Counted from the first letter of the stretch, positions 1 to 8,338 are shown. The stretch: 64,000 nt of DNA from Microbacterium maritypicum (GCF_008868125.1 NZ_WAAQ01000003.1:62001-126000), one strand, 5' to 3'. A program made the numbers and translations. The notes: generated by a model not told the origin, from the sequence alone.

Positions 1-678
1 GATGCCCAGCGTCGCCAGGATCGGCTTGCACAGCGGGAGCACGATCCGCAGGAAGATGCGGAACTCCCCCGCGCCGTCGATGCGGGCGGCCTCGAACAGC
101 TCATCCGGCAGTCCCTGGATGAACTGCCGCATCAGGAACACGGCCTGCGCGTTCGCGAGCGACGGCAGGATCAGACCCCAGTACGTGTCGACGCCGCCGA
201 GGTTTGCCATGAGGATGAACGTCGGGATGAGGGTGACGTGGAACGGCACCATGACCATCGCCAGGAACGACCAGAACATCACCTCCTTGCCGCGGAAGCG
301 CTTCTTCGCGAAGGCGTAGCCGGCGAGCGCCGAGAGGAACAGCACGGCGACGACCGAGACGAGGGAGTAGATGAGGGTGTTGCCGAGCCAGCCGAGGATG
401 TTCTGTCCCGCGAGCACCTGCTCGTAGGCCTCGAACGAGATGTCCTGGAAGGGCAGCAGGGAACCCGGGAGCTCGACGACCATGCCGGGCTTCAGGCTCA
501 GCACGACCATCGCGTAGAACGGGAAGAAGCTGAGGATGCCGGCCAGGCTCAGCCAGATCCACCGGCCGACGATTCCCCATCCGGTGGGCTGGAGCGCACG
601 GTAGGCGCGACGCTGCTTCGTCGACATCTTCGGCGGCGTCGCCGGTGCCTGGGTCGGAGGCTGCAACAGAGCGGTCAT
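1..678 (-). CDS. Carbohydrate ABC transporter permease, MalG type (3' end outside window)
   Basis: Inner-membrane permease of a CUT1-type sugar importer; it would pair with the permease encoded just upstream. The frame is open from the ATG at 678 to the window edge, so 226 codons are visible and the C-terminus is missing. The N-terminus (MTALLQPPTQAP) is a short cytoplasmic, proline-rich tail before the first membrane segment. Near the edge the EAA loop that contacts the ATPase is readable as EAARIDGAGEFRIFLRIVLP (about positions 25-85), diagnostic of MalG-type permeases. The ATG overlaps the stop codon of the preceding permease (ATGA), so translation is probably coupled. No ATPase gene is visible; such importers often share a MsiK-type ATPase encoded elsewhere. 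Substrate is not determined by sequence. Confidence 0.93.
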   Translation of the reverse strand, partial: MTALLQPPTQAPATPPKMSTKQRRAYRALQPTGWGIVGRWIWLSLAGILSFFPFYAMVVLSLKPGMVVELPGSLLPFQDISFEAYEQVLAGQNILGWLGNTLIYSLVSVVAVLFLSALAGYAFAKKRFRGKEVMFWSFLAMVMVPFHVTLIPTFILMANLGGVDTYWGLILPSLANAQAVFLMRQFIQGLPDELFEAARIDGAGEFRIFLRIVLPLCKPILATLGI

Positions 679-1580
679 TTCTGCTTTCCGATCACCAGGC
701 GCTGGATGAGCGCGACGACGAGGGTCATGATGAACAGGGCCACACCGATCGCGGCCGCGTAGCCGTAGTCGAAGTAGCGGAAGCCCTGGTCGTAGAGCAT
801 GTACACGAGCGAGTAGCTGGCGTTCGCCGGCCCGCCCTGGGTCATCACGTAGATGACGTCGAACACCTGGAAAGCGGCGGTCGTCTCGATCACCGCGAGG
901 AAGAAGAAGGTCGGACGCAGCACCGGGAGGATGATGTACCGGAAGCGCTGCCAGGCGTTGGCGCCGTCGACCAGCGCCGCCTCCTCGAGCTCGCGGGGAA
1001 CGTCCTGCAGCGCGGCGATGAGGATCATCATCCCGTAGCCGAAGCGCGACCAGACACCGACGACGACGATCGCGGGGATCACGAGCACGGTGCTGCCGAG
1101 CCAGGATCCGCCGAGCCCCAGCGGCGCCATCAGCGCCGACCACGGACCGTTCGCGGAGAAGATCCAGACGAAGATCGACCCGGCCAGCACGAGAGAGGTG
1201 ATGACGGGGAGGAAGAAGATCGAGCGGAAGAAGCGCGCGCCCCGGAAGGCACGGCGCACACCCAGTGCCATCACGGTGGACAGCACGAGCGCGATCGGCA
1301 CGGCGCACACCGTGTAGATGAGGGTGGTGCCCATCGCCCGCCAGAACAGCGGATCGGCGATCATGCGCTGGAAATGGTCGAGACCACGCCACGAGATCTC
1401 ACCCGTGATGTCGTAGTCGAAGAAGCTCAGGGCCACGCCGGCGATGCTCGGGCCGAAGCGGAAGGCGATGAAAAGGAGGAAGGCGGGGAGCACGAACAGG
1501 AACGCGATCCGCGCCTCTCGTCGTGCGAGCACCCGGGTGACCCGCCCTGCGGGCCTCTTCGCCGTGGTTGCCGTCGTCAT
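675..1580 (-). CDS. Carbohydrate ABC transporter permease, MalF type
   Basis: 301-residue membrane protein, first permease of the sugar importer. The start chosen is the ATG at 1580 (MTTATTAKRP), because a GAGGT ribosome site sits about seven bases upstream; an in-frame start at 1643 would add a non-conserved proline-rich tail. A basic cytoplasmic N-terminus leads to the first membrane helix (IAFLFVLPAFLLFIAF). The EAA loop is visible late in the protein as LEEAALVDGANAWQRFRYII, followed by LPVLRPTFFF. It lies between the binding-protein gene and the MalG-type permease in one minus-strand operon, so all three are likely co-transcribed from the promoter near 2935-2965. Confidence 0.95.
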   Translation of the reverse strand: MTTATTAKRPAGRVTRVLARREARIAFLFVLPAFLLFIAFRFGPSIAGVALSFFDYDITGEISWRGLDHFQRMIADPLFWRAMGTTLIYTVCAVPIALVLSTVMALGVRRAFRGARFFRSIFFLPVITSLVLAGSIFVWIFSANGPWSALMAPLGLGGSWLGSTVLVIPAIVVVGVWSRFGYGMMILIAALQDVPRELEEAALVDGANAWQRFRYIILPVLRPTFFFLAVIETTAAFQVFDVIYVMTQGGPANASYSLVYMLYDQGFRYFDYGYAAAIGVALFIMTLVVALIQRLVIGKQK

Positions 1581-1656
1581 CAGTGATACCTCACGTGGGG
1601 GGAGTGAAGGGGTGCGGGGGCATGCGGAGTTCGGGCTCCGCATGCCCCCGATCGTG

Positions 1657-2898
1657 TTACTTCTTGATCAGCGGTGCCGCGGCTGTCGCGGCATCCTTCA
1701 GCGCAGCCTCCGGGGTCTTGTCCCCGAGGAGGGCTGCCTGGATCTCCGGCGCGAGCACGCCCATGAGCGCGCGGGACGAGGCGTTGAGCTCGCCCACCGT
1801 GGTGTCGGGGACGTACTTCTCGACCTCGCCGAGCAGCGGGTCGTCCGCGTACAGCGGGGCGGTGGTGCTGAGCGCCGAGAAGTAGCCGGCCGCCTTGAGG
1901 TACGGCTCGACGACGTCGGCGCCGGTGGCGTACTCGACGAACTTCGCCGCAGCATCCTGCGCCTTGGAGCCCTTGAGCACCGAGAGCGATCCGACCGTGC
2001 CGTAGGCCACGGACTCCTTCTCGGTCAGCGGCGCCATCACCTTGACGTTCTCCTCGCCCCAGAAGGGCACGACCTCGTTGACCGCGTTGTTCCAAGTGCA
2101 CGCGACCTTGCCCTGGGCGACGGCGGTCTGCTCGAGCGGGACGTTGGTGGTGAGCGCCTCGGGGTCGAGAGCGCCCGCCTCGGCCAGGTCGGTGAGGAAG
2201 GTGAGCGCCTGCACGCCCTCCTTGCTGTCGAACCCGACGTCGCCGTCCTTCGTGTAGACCTCGCCACCGGCCTGCCACAGCAGCGGGTAGTACGTGAGGT
2301 TGAGGGTGTTCTCCGCGGATGCCGGGTAGTTCAGGGCGTACATGCCCTTCTCCGTGAAGGCGGGGGCCATCGCGGTGACGTCATCCCAGGTCTCGGGGTA
2401 CTCGGTGACGCCCGCGGCCTCGAACGCGGCGGCGTTGCAGATGAGGGGCTGGGCGCTGGTGAGAATCGGAGCCCCGAGGATGTCTCCGTCGAGCGTGACC
2501 GACTTCTTCACGTTCGGCAGCAGATCATCCTGGCGCTCGGTGCTCAACAGATCGTTGAGCGGGGCGATCGACTTCTGGTACGCCGCGAGCTGGTCGGGGA
2601 TGAGGTAGACGACGTCGGGGCCCTTGCCGGCCGCGATCGCGGTCTGGAGAGCTTCGTCGCGGTTCGCCCACGGGAAGATCTCGTACTTCACGTTGATGTT
2701 CTCGTTCTGCTTCTCGAAGTCGGCGATCGTCGAGTCCCAGAAGTCCTTGTGCACCGCCTCGTCGGCGATGACCGGGTAGAGCCAGACCGTGATGTCCTGC
2801 TCACCCTCTGCGGTGTTGCCTCCGCCGGCCGAACATCCGGCCAACAGGGTGGCGGCCGCGAATCCCGCGACGACGCCGGTGATCTTGCTGACGCGCAT
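1657..2898 (-). CDS. Extracellular sugar-binding lipoprotein of ABC importer
   Basis: 413-residue solute-binding lipoprotein (family 1, CUT1). It begins MRVSKITGVVAGF with a hydrophobic signal and the lipobox LLAGC at about residues 15-19, so it should be lipid-anchored outside the membrane. The mature part shows the usual family-1 features: ITVWLYPVIADE at the start and PDVVYLIPDQLAAY and WQAGGEVYTKDG in the body. Start 2898 is preferred because AGGAG lies six bases upstream (CAAAGGAGCACC-ATG). It is the first gene of the transporter operon, diverging from a ROK regulator that probably controls it. The ligand cannot be read from sequence; the neighbouring dehydrogenases suggest a sugar, sugar acid or cyclitol. 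Confidence 0.95.
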   Translation of the reverse strand: MRVSKITGVVAGFAAATLLAGCSAGGGNTAEGEQDITVWLYPVIADEAVHKDFWDSTIADFEKQNENINVKYEIFPWANRDEALQTAIAAGKGPDVVYLIPDQLAAYQKSIAPLNDLLSTERQDDLLPNVKKSVTLDGDILGAPILTSAQPLICNAAAFEAAGVTEYPETWDDVTAMAPAFTEKGMYALNYPASAENTLNLTYYPLLWQAGGEVYTKDGDVGFDSKEGVQALTFLTDLAEAGALDPEALTTNVPLEQTAVAQGKVACTWNNAVNEVVPFWGEENVKVMAPLTEKESVAYGTVGSLSVLKGSKAQDAAAKFVEYATGADVVEPYLKAAGYFSALSTTAPLYADDPLLGEVEKYVPDTTVGELNASSRALMGVLAPEIQAALLGDKTPEAALKDAATAAAPLIKK

Positions 2899-2934
2899 GG
2901 TGCTCCTTTGCTTATACCGTGCTGAGTACGGTTC

Positions 2935-2965
2935 ATTATGACACTGCAATGGGATAATTCGTCAA
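2935..2965 (-). promoter_or_regulatory. Candidate promoter of the sugar ABC operon
   Basis: On the minus strand TTGACG (2965-2960) and CATAAT (2940-2935) are separated by 19 bases, slightly long for a sigma-A promoter but with good hexamers. They lie 37-67 bases upstream of the binding-protein start. A short inverted repeat ACCGT-n7-ACGGT (2916-2932) follows immediately downstream and could be an operator. Confidence 0.5.
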
Positions 2966-2971
2966 GTACAA

Positions 2972-3034
2972 GTTCTCAGACCCGTGTTACAGCCGTGTTT
3001 CCCGTTCGAGAACATCAAAGCTTGATCTGAGAAT
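2972..3034. promoter_or_regulatory. Inverted repeats in the divergent ROK/ABC intergenic region
   Basis: TTCTCAGA at 2973-2980 is mirrored by TCTGAGAA at 3026-3033, with a related half-site TTCGAGAAC at 3005-3013. A second dyad ATCAA-AGC-TTGAT lies at 3014-3026. ROK repressors bind such A/T-rich dyads between their own gene and the transporter they control, so this is a reasonable operator candidate. Binding is inferred. Confidence 0.4.
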
Positions 3035-3087
3035 TGGGTGTGCTAATTTGATCGCACCCGACGACGGAGAAGAAGGAAGGACCGCAC

Positions 3088-4272
3088 ATGGCCGTGACCA
3101 GTCCGCTCTCGATCGTTGCGCGATCCGCTCTGCAGCTGCGCGATGTCGGGCCCGCGACCGTGAACGACCTGTCTCGTTCGCTCGAGATCTCGCGCACCTC
3201 GGTCGAGAACGCCGTGACCGTCCTGGCCGAGTCCGGGCTGATCGTCGACGCTCCTGCTCAGAACGGCGGCGGCGCCGGACGCCCCGCCCGCCGCTACTCC
3301 TTCCACGGCGCCGCTGGCACCGTGGTGGGGGTCGACATCGGGGTCGCGAGCGTGCGCGTGGTGCTCGCCGACCTGTCCGGACTCGTGATCGCGCAGCGCA
3401 GCTACTCCGGTGTGGCCGCGCAGCCCGACGGCGCCTCCAAGCTCGCCGCCGTGATCGACGATGTGCGCCGCACCCTCTCCGCCGTCTCCATCCCCGCCTC
3501 GAAGGTGCGCGCGGTCGGCGTCTCGCTCCCCGGCATCGTCGACGATGCGGGGCGCGTGACCACCTCCGTCGTCATCCCCGAATGGTCGGGCATCGACATC
3601 GGCTCACAGCTGCGGCAGGCCTTCGGCTGTCCGGTCGCCGTCGACAACGGCGTGCGCCTCGCAGCTGTCGCGGAACACCACCTCGGTGTCGCGCAGCTGG
3701 TCGACGACGTGATCTACCTCTCGGTCGGCAACCGCATCGCGATGGGACTGATCCTCGGCGGACGCCCGCGGCGCGGCATCCACAACGCCGCCGGCGACAT
3801 CGGCCGGCTCGCCTTCCGGGGGCTGAACACCGAGACGGGTCAGATCTCGTGGCGCACGGCGCCGACCGCAGCCGAGGTGTTCGCGAAAGCCCGCGGTGGC
3901 GATGAGGCCGCCCAGCGGGAGCTCGACGGCTTCATCGACGAACTCGCCCACGGGATCGCCACCCTGACCATGACGGTCGACCCGGCCATGATCGTGATCG
4001 GCGGCGGACTGTCCGCAGCGCACGAGCAGCTGCTCGACCCGCTTCGGGCCGCCCTGCCCGGCCACCTCGGCCTGCCGTTCCAGGTGCCGATCGCCGAAGC
4101 GCGACTGGGCGCCGAGGCCGCCGCGCACGGAGCGGTCGTGCACGCGTTCCAGCGCCACGCCGCCGAGATCTACGGCATCGAGGACATGCCGGCCCCGCCG
4201 ATCACCCCGCTGCCGATCGAGGCGGCCGGCACCGACGACACCACCGTCGAGAACACCGAGGAGAAGCAGTGA
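3088..4272 (+). CDS. ROK-family transcriptional regulator
   Basis: 394 residues. The N-terminal winged-helix HTH spans about residues 10-60 (LQLRDVGPATVNDLSRSLEI, then RTSVENAVTVLAESGLI). The ROK sugar-kinase-like domain begins about residue 80 at VVGVDIGVASVRVVLADLSG and contains VDNGVRLAAVAEHHLG. The usual ROK zinc motif (CxCGxxGCxE) is missing: after AAGDIGRLAF there is no cysteine cluster. It therefore looks like a pure ligand-sensing regulator, not a sugar kinase. A GGAAGGA ribosome site precedes the ATG. The gene diverges from the ABC importer and its stop overlaps the next start as GTGA, so it is probably co-transcribed with the two dehydrogenases. Likely role: repressor of the flanking sugar genes. 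Confidence 0.92.
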   Translation: MAVTSPLSIVARSALQLRDVGPATVNDLSRSLEISRTSVENAVTVLAESGLIVDAPAQNGGGAGRPARRYSFHGAAGTVVGVDIGVASVRVVLADLSGLVIAQRSYSGVAAQPDGASKLAAVIDDVRRTLSAVSIPASKVRAVGVSLPGIVDDAGRVTTSVVIPEWSGIDIGSQLRQAFGCPVAVDNGVRLAAVAEHHLGVAQLVDDVIYLSVGNRIAMGLILGGRPRRGIHNAAGDIGRLAFRGLNTETGQISWRTAPTAAEVFAKARGGDEAAQRELDGFIDELAHGIATLTMTVDPAMIVIGGGLSAAHEQLLDPLRAALPGHLGLPFQVPIAEARLGAEAAAHGAVVHAFQRHAAEIYGIEDMPAPPITPLPIEAAGTDDTTVENTEEKQ

Positions 4273-5282
4273 GCACGTTGAAGGTCGGACTCATCGGCGC
4301 CGGGGGAATCTCCCGCGTGCACGCCGACGCCTGGCGGGCGCTCGGCGCCGAGGGGTACGTCACCTCTCTCGTGGGAGCCGAGGCGATCGCCGAGGAGTAC
4401 GGATTCGAGCTGGTCCCCGATGTCGACACGCTCATCGGTCTGGTCGACATCGTCGACATCGTGACCCCGAGCAGCACCCACGCCGACTTCGCGCAGCGGG
4501 CCATCGCTCGCGGACTCGACGTGATCTGCGAGAAGCCGCTCGCGGCGACCGCCGAGGCCGCTGCGACCATCGCCCGCGCCGCAGAAGAGGCCGGTGTGCG
4601 GCTCTTCCCTGCCCACGTCGTGCGGTACATGGGTGAGTACGCCCAGATCAAGGCGGGCATCGACGCCGGTCGCATCGGCACGCTCGCCGTGCAGCGGTTC
4701 AGCCGCGCCGGCTCCGCCCCGCAGACCCCGTGGTTCTTCTCGGAGAGCGCCGGTGGCGGCGTGATCCGCGACCTGATGATCCACGACATCGACCAGGCGG
4801 TCTGGTTCGCCGGTCCCGTCGCGACGGTCTATGCGGTGCAGAACCCGCCGACGGTCGATGACCGCGTGCCCGCCCCCGTGACCTCGCATGTCGTGCTGAC
4901 GCACCGCAACGGCGTGATCAGCCACATCCACGGCAGTTGGGTCGCGCCGGGCATGCCCTTCCGCACGAGCGTCGAGGTCGCAGGTTCCGAGGGACGCCTG
5001 CGCTACGACAGCGCCGAGGACAACGCGCTGCGCACCGACGCCGTGCTCCCCGAGGGTGACACCGACTATCTGCCGCCGATGTCTCCGCAGGAGAGTCCGT
5101 ACTACGCCGAGATCGCCGACTTCGTCGCCGCTGTGCGCGAGGGCCGTGACGCGAGGGTCAGCCCCGCCGACGGCATCGAGGCCGTGGCCGTGGCCGAGGC
5201 CGCGTACGCCTCGATCGCCGGCGGAGCCCCGATCACCCTGCCCGAACGCTCCGCCGCCGACGCCGAGGAGGCCGCCCGATGA
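4269..5282 (+). CDS. Gfo/Idh/MocA-family oxidoreductase (first copy)
   Basis: 337-residue predicted NAD(P)-dependent sugar or cyclitol dehydrogenase. The Rossmann motif is at the N-terminus (VGLIGAGGISRVHADAW), the family signature EKPLA occurs at about residue 88 (VICEKPLAATAEA), and the C-terminal half is the alpha/beta substrate domain with DLMIHDIDQAVWFAG, whose DxxxHDID pattern holds the catalytic His. GTG start overlapping the ROK stop. The gene overlaps the next, related dehydrogenase by ATGA, so the two enzymes are made together and may catalyse successive steps or form a heteromeric pair. Substrate unknown; inositol or a deoxy or keto sugar would fit the context. Confidence 0.93.
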   Translation: MSTLKVGLIGAGGISRVHADAWRALGAEGYVTSLVGAEAIAEEYGFELVPDVDTLIGLVDIVDIVTPSSTHADFAQRAIARGLDVICEKPLAATAEAAATIARAAEEAGVRLFPAHVVRYMGEYAQIKAGIDAGRIGTLAVQRFSRAGSAPQTPWFFSESAGGGVIRDLMIHDIDQAVWFAGPVATVYAVQNPPTVDDRVPAPVTSHVVLTHRNGVISHIHGSWVAPGMPFRTSVEVAGSEGRLRYDSAEDNALRTDAVLPEGDTDYLPPMSPQESPYYAEIADFVAAVREGRDARVSPADGIEAVAVAEAAYASIAGGAPITLPERSAADAEEAAR

Positions 5283-6301
5283 ACACTCCCGTCCCGCTGC
5301 GGATCGCCGTGCTCTCGTTCGCGCACACGCACTCGCTCAGCTACGTGCACGCGCTGAAAGCGATGCCGGGCGTCGAGCTGGTCGCCGCCGATCCCGACGG
5401 CGCCGCGGCTGCCGACGACGCGCTCCGGGGCGCGGCCCTGGCCGCCGAGCTCGGCGTCGCGTACGTCGACACCTACGACGAGGCCTTCGCCTGGAAGCCC
5501 GACGCCGTGGTGATCGCCGCCGAGAACTCCCGCCACCGCGCCCTCGTCGAGCGCGCGGCCGCTGCCGGGGTGCACGTGCTGTGCGAGAAGCCGCTGGCCA
5601 CCACGGTCGAGGATGCCGCCGCGATGCAGGAGGCCTGCGAGCGTGCCGGCGTGATCCTCATGGTCGCCTACCCTGTGCGCTTCGCGCCGAGCGTGCGCGA
5701 CGCGATCACCGAGCTGCGCAGCGGGCGCCTCGGGAAGGTCCTCGGCGTCACCGGCATCAACAACGGGAAGCTCCCGCAGGACCGCGCCTGGTTCACCGAT
5801 CCGGAACTGGCCGGAGGCGGCGCGCTGGTCGACCACGTCGTGCACTGCGCCGACCTGCTCGACGAGCTCCTGGGCGAGCGGGCCCAGTCGGTGCGCGCCG
5901 TGTCGAACAGCATCCTGCACGCCGAGCGCGAGCTCGAGGTCGAGACCGGCGGACTCGTCTCGATCCGGTACCCGAGCGGCGTCATCGCCACGATCGACTG
6001 CTCCTGGAGCTGGCCGATGAGCTCGGCCACCTGGGGAGGGCTGACCCTCCAGGTCGTCGCCGAGCGCGGCACCGTCACCGTCAGCCCCTTCGCCAAGGGC
6101 GTCGCCGGGCATGATGCGCACGGCGAGACCTGGAGCCCGGTGGGCGCCGACCTCGACGCGCTGCTGCTCGACGAGTTCGTGCACGCCGTGCGCGAGGGCC
6201 GGCAGCCGCAGCCCGACGCCGGCGTGGGCATCCGCACGGTCGAGATCGCCACGGCCGCCCAGGCCTCTGCCTCCCGCGGTGGCGAGGTCGTCACGCTCTG
6301 A
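5279..6301 (+). CDS. Gfo/Idh/MocA-family oxidoreductase (second copy)
   Basis: 340 residues, paralogous to the upstream dehydrogenase. The N-terminal strand is followed by FAHTHSLSYVHALKAM where a Rossmann glycine motif would sit, so the nucleotide loop is atypical. EKPLA is present (VLCEKPLATTVEDA) and the C-terminal domain carries GALVDHVVHCADLLDEL. The last 27 codons, GVGIRTVEIA to the stop, are perfectly duplicated about 2 kb downstream at 8258-8338. The gene is intact because the left repeat copy completes it. Last gene of the ROK-dehydrogenase operon. Confidence 0.92.
   Translation: MNTPVPLRIAVLSFAHTHSLSYVHALKAMPGVELVAADPDGAAAADDALRGAALAAELGVAYVDTYDEAFAWKPDAVVIAAENSRHRALVERAAAAGVHVLCEKPLATTVEDAAAMQEACERAGVILMVAYPVRFAPSVRDAITELRSGRLGKVLGVTGINNGKLPQDRAWFTDPELAGGGALVDHVVHCADLLDELLGERAQSVRAVSNSILHAERELEVETGGLVSIRYPSGVIATIDCSWSWPMSSATWGGLTLQVVAERGTVTVSPFAKGVAGHDAHGETWSPVGADLDALLLDEFVHAVREGRQPQPDAGVGIRTVEIATAAQASASRGGEVVTL
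6221..6301. repeat. 81-bp direct repeat, left copy (3' end of dehydrogenase gene)
   Basis: Positions 6221-6301 are identical base for base to 8258-8338. The repeat starts at a codon boundary (GGCGTGGGC) and stops exactly at the last base of the TGA stop codon; the flanking bases diverge on both sides. This copy completes the functional dehydrogenase gene. Together with the right copy it brackets cassette 1 like attL/attR. Confidence 0.98.
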
Positions 6302-6318
6302 TCACCTGGATCGGCCCC

Positions 6319-6350
6319 TTGAAGTTGCCTTACCGCTCCTCGCGTATGAT
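6319..6350 (+). promoter_or_regulatory. Candidate promoter of the AIPR gene
   Basis: TATGAT at 6345-6350 is a good -10 box; TTGAAG (6319-6324) upstream is a poor fit at 20-base spacing. It lies about 160 bases before the start codon inside the cassette, so the cargo probably brings its own promoter. The leader holds a short dyad TCGGCC (6398-6403)/GGCCGA (6415-6420). Confidence 0.35.
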
Positions 6351-6507
6351 GGGCGACTCCTTTCCTGATCGGTCATATCACGTCTGAGTCCCGCCTCTCG
6401 GCCGTTCGGGAGCTGGCCGATGAGCCGTGGTTGCACTCGCGCATCGGGGCCTAGCGCTCAATTCCTCGCACAGGCACCGATATATATTGATCCCAGGAGG
6501 GCAACCA

Positions 6508-8160
6508 ATGAGTAGATTCCACGTCAGCCAGATCGAGACATTTCTGAGGGCGGGGTACGAGGCCGACCACTGGGACGCGGCGCTCGACGATGTCAATAAT
6601 CTCTCCCGCCTTCTTGCGTTGTGGGCAACAGATTTGGTGATTGGGGATACAGATGCCTCCCTGGTCGAGCTGACGGATGGTGGGGCTGATCGGGGCATCG
6701 ACGCGGTGGGTCTCAACACGACCACAAAAGAAGTGACGTTTGTGCAGTCGAAGTGGCGCCAAGACGGAAGCGGCTCAATGGGGTTGGGCGATGTCCTGAA
6801 GTTCCTCAATGGCGTACGCGCTCTCCTTGGGATGAAGGCAGAAGGCGAGCCAGTGCACGCGAGCGCAGAGATGCGAGAGTCTATTCAGACTCTCCTTCGC
6901 ACACCCGGCGCTCGGATTCGGCTGGTGACTGCCACGACTGCATCGGAAGCGTTGAGCGACGACGTCACTGCACCGATCGATGAGCTTCTGTCTTCGTTGA
7001 ACGACTTGCCGGGCACCGAGCCAATGGCGCTGCACAGACATCTAGCTCAGTCCGACCTATTCAACGCAATCGCCGAGAACGATCGACCCTCCGTTGACCT
7101 TGACCTCCAGATTCTGGATTGGGGCAAGTCGGCCGATCCGCAGAAGATGTACTACGGGCGAGTGAGCGCAGCTCAGATCGCGAACTGGTTCCAGACCCAT
7201 GGGGCTGACCTGTTCGCCGAGAATATTAGAGTCGTGATCCCCAGGTCGGACATCAACGATGGGATTCAACAGACGATCCATGCGGAGCCTGACAACTTCG
7301 CGTTCTACAACAACGGAATCACAATCCTGGCAAGTTCTATCGAACTCGCACTTGGTGGCGCGCTCGCACGAGACGTCGGCTACCTGAAGTTGAAAAACGC
7401 GAGCGTCGTCAACGGCGCCCAGACCGTCTCGACACTCGGAGCGGTTCTTGGCACTGAGTTCGAGGCCAATCTTGGTAACGCGTTCGTTATTGTCCGATGC
7501 ATCGAAGTGCCGGTTGGAGAGGAAGGGCTCGGTCAGAGCATCACTCGATTCGCGAACACGCAGAACGAGGTTTCCAGTCAAGATTTTGCATTCCTCGATG
7601 AACAGCAGCATCGCCTCGTTCGCGAGCTCCAGGTTCTGGGCTTCGAGTACATTGTTCGGTCAGCGGAGCTCCCGCGTTCCACTGACCGAACAAAGGTCAT
7701 TGAAATTAGGGATGCGGCCGTGGCGCTAGCATGCGCGCACCCGAAGATCAACTACTCAATCATCGCCAAGCGCGAGGTATCCCGCCTATTCGCAGAGCGA
7801 GGCGTGTACTCGGCACTTTTCAATCCGAATACTGACCCCCTTGCACTCGCCCGAGCCGTCATGGTCGTCGACGAGGTAGACAGTGCATTCGATGTGCTCG
7901 AAGCTGAGGGCATCGAAGCGGGAGTGGCCGTTCACGGCCGTCGCGTCATCTCGCACATCATCATGCGACATATCGGTACTAAAGCGATGACCGACCCCAC
8001 CGTCGATTTCGATGTGCTCCTCGCCGCGGTCGCCACTGATGCGATGAAGTATCTGGCCGCAATCGTTGCGGTCTTCCCCGAGAATGCATATCCGGGAAAT
8101 GTATTCAAGAACCAAGCGCGAGTCGTCGAACTTATGCGCGACGCCGGCTTGGACTCATAA
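6508..8160 (+). CDS. AIPR family abortive-infection protein with nuclease-like N-terminus
   Basis: 550 residues. Start ATG 6508 is set by AGGAGG nine bases upstream. The N-terminal region resembles a PD-(D/E)xK fold of the Mrr/restriction type: GADRGIDAVGL supplies the acidic residue and VTFVQSKW supplies the Q-x-K motif (about residues 55-85). The central part carries AIPR hallmarks: FYNNGITILASS at about residue 265 and LKNASVVNGAQTVSTLG at about 295. AIPR proteins are linked to abortive phage resistance and often sit in defence islands. It is the only gene in a cassette bounded by direct repeats. Its composition is more A/T-rich than its neighbours, indicating transfer. A role in phage defence is inferred from family; nucleic-acid cleavage is not demonstrated by sequence. 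Confidence 0.88.
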   Translation: MSRFHVSQIETFLRAGYEADHWDAALDDVNNLSRLLALWATDLVIGDTDASLVELTDGGADRGIDAVGLNTTTKEVTFVQSKWRQDGSGSMGLGDVLKFLNGVRALLGMKAEGEPVHASAEMRESIQTLLRTPGARIRLVTATTASEALSDDVTAPIDELLSSLNDLPGTEPMALHRHLAQSDLFNAIAENDRPSVDLDLQILDWGKSADPQKMYYGRVSAAQIANWFQTHGADLFAENIRVVIPRSDINDGIQQTIHAEPDNFAFYNNGITILASSIELALGGALARDVGYLKLKNASVVNGAQTVSTLGAVLGTEFEANLGNAFVIVRCIEVPVGEEGLGQSITRFANTQNEVSSQDFAFLDEQQHRLVRELQVLGFEYIVRSAELPRSTDRTKVIEIRDAAVALACAHPKINYSIIAKREVSRLFAERGVYSALFNPNTDPLALARAVMVVDEVDSAFDVLEAEGIEAGVAVHGRRVISHIIMRHIGTKAMTDPTVDFDVLLAAVATDAMKYLAAIVAVFPENAYPGNVFKNQARVVELMRDAGLDS

Positions 8161-8178
8161 CACCCGCGCCGCTCTTGA

Positions 8179-8233
8179 CCTTGGGGGGGGTCGATCCCAC
8201 CCTGGGGGGGGTCGATCCCACCCTGGGGGTCAC
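8179..8233. repeat. G-tract tandem repeat near the right end of cassette 1
   Basis: A roughly 21-base unit consisting of a G8 run followed by TCGATCCCACC occurs twice (G8 runs at 8183-8190 and 8204-8211), with a third partial unit (CCTGGGGGTCACC) after it. It lies between the AIPR stop and the right 81-bp repeat. It is not a normal terminator. Possible roles: recombination-prone cassette end, G-rich structure, or slippage remnant. Confidence 0.85.
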
Positions 8234-8257
8234 CGGTACTTTCTCCGCGCCAATCTT

Positions 8258-8338
8258 GGCGTGGGCATCCGCACGGTCGAGATCGCCACGGCCGCCCAGG
8301 CCTCTGCCTCCCGCGGTGGCGAGGTCGTCACGCTCTGA
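8258..8338. repeat. 81-bp direct repeat, right copy
   Basis: Perfect copy of 6221-6301, without the rest of the dehydrogenase upstream. It is followed by GCCCG-CTC-CGGGC (8339-8351), which looks like the native hairpin downstream of the dehydrogenase gene. This copy therefore sits in the ancestral downstream context, while the left copy completes the gene. Confidence 0.98.

Larger units (their letters stand above)
6302..8257. mobile_element. Cassette 1: AIPR defence-gene insertion at a gene 3' end
   Basis: 1956 bases lie between the two 81-bp repeats, so the duplicated unit is 2037 bases. The content is a promoter-containing upstream stretch, one AIPR gene, and a G-rich tandem repeat. Base composition and codon choice are visibly richer in A and T than the neighbours (frequent AAT, ATT, TTT). 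No integrase, transposase, resolvase or terminal inverted repeat is present. Removing the cassette and one repeat would leave the dehydrogenase intact, followed directly by the corA leader. This indicates acquisition by insertion, probably from a circular form carrying the same 3' end; the mechanism is inferred. Confidence 0.8.

Noticed and set aside
8066..8338. Open frame ending in the right 81-bp repeat, reading GVGIRTVEIA in frame
   Set aside because: It begins inside the AIPR gene in another frame; the end only mirrors the duplicated dehydrogenase tail. No ribosome site.
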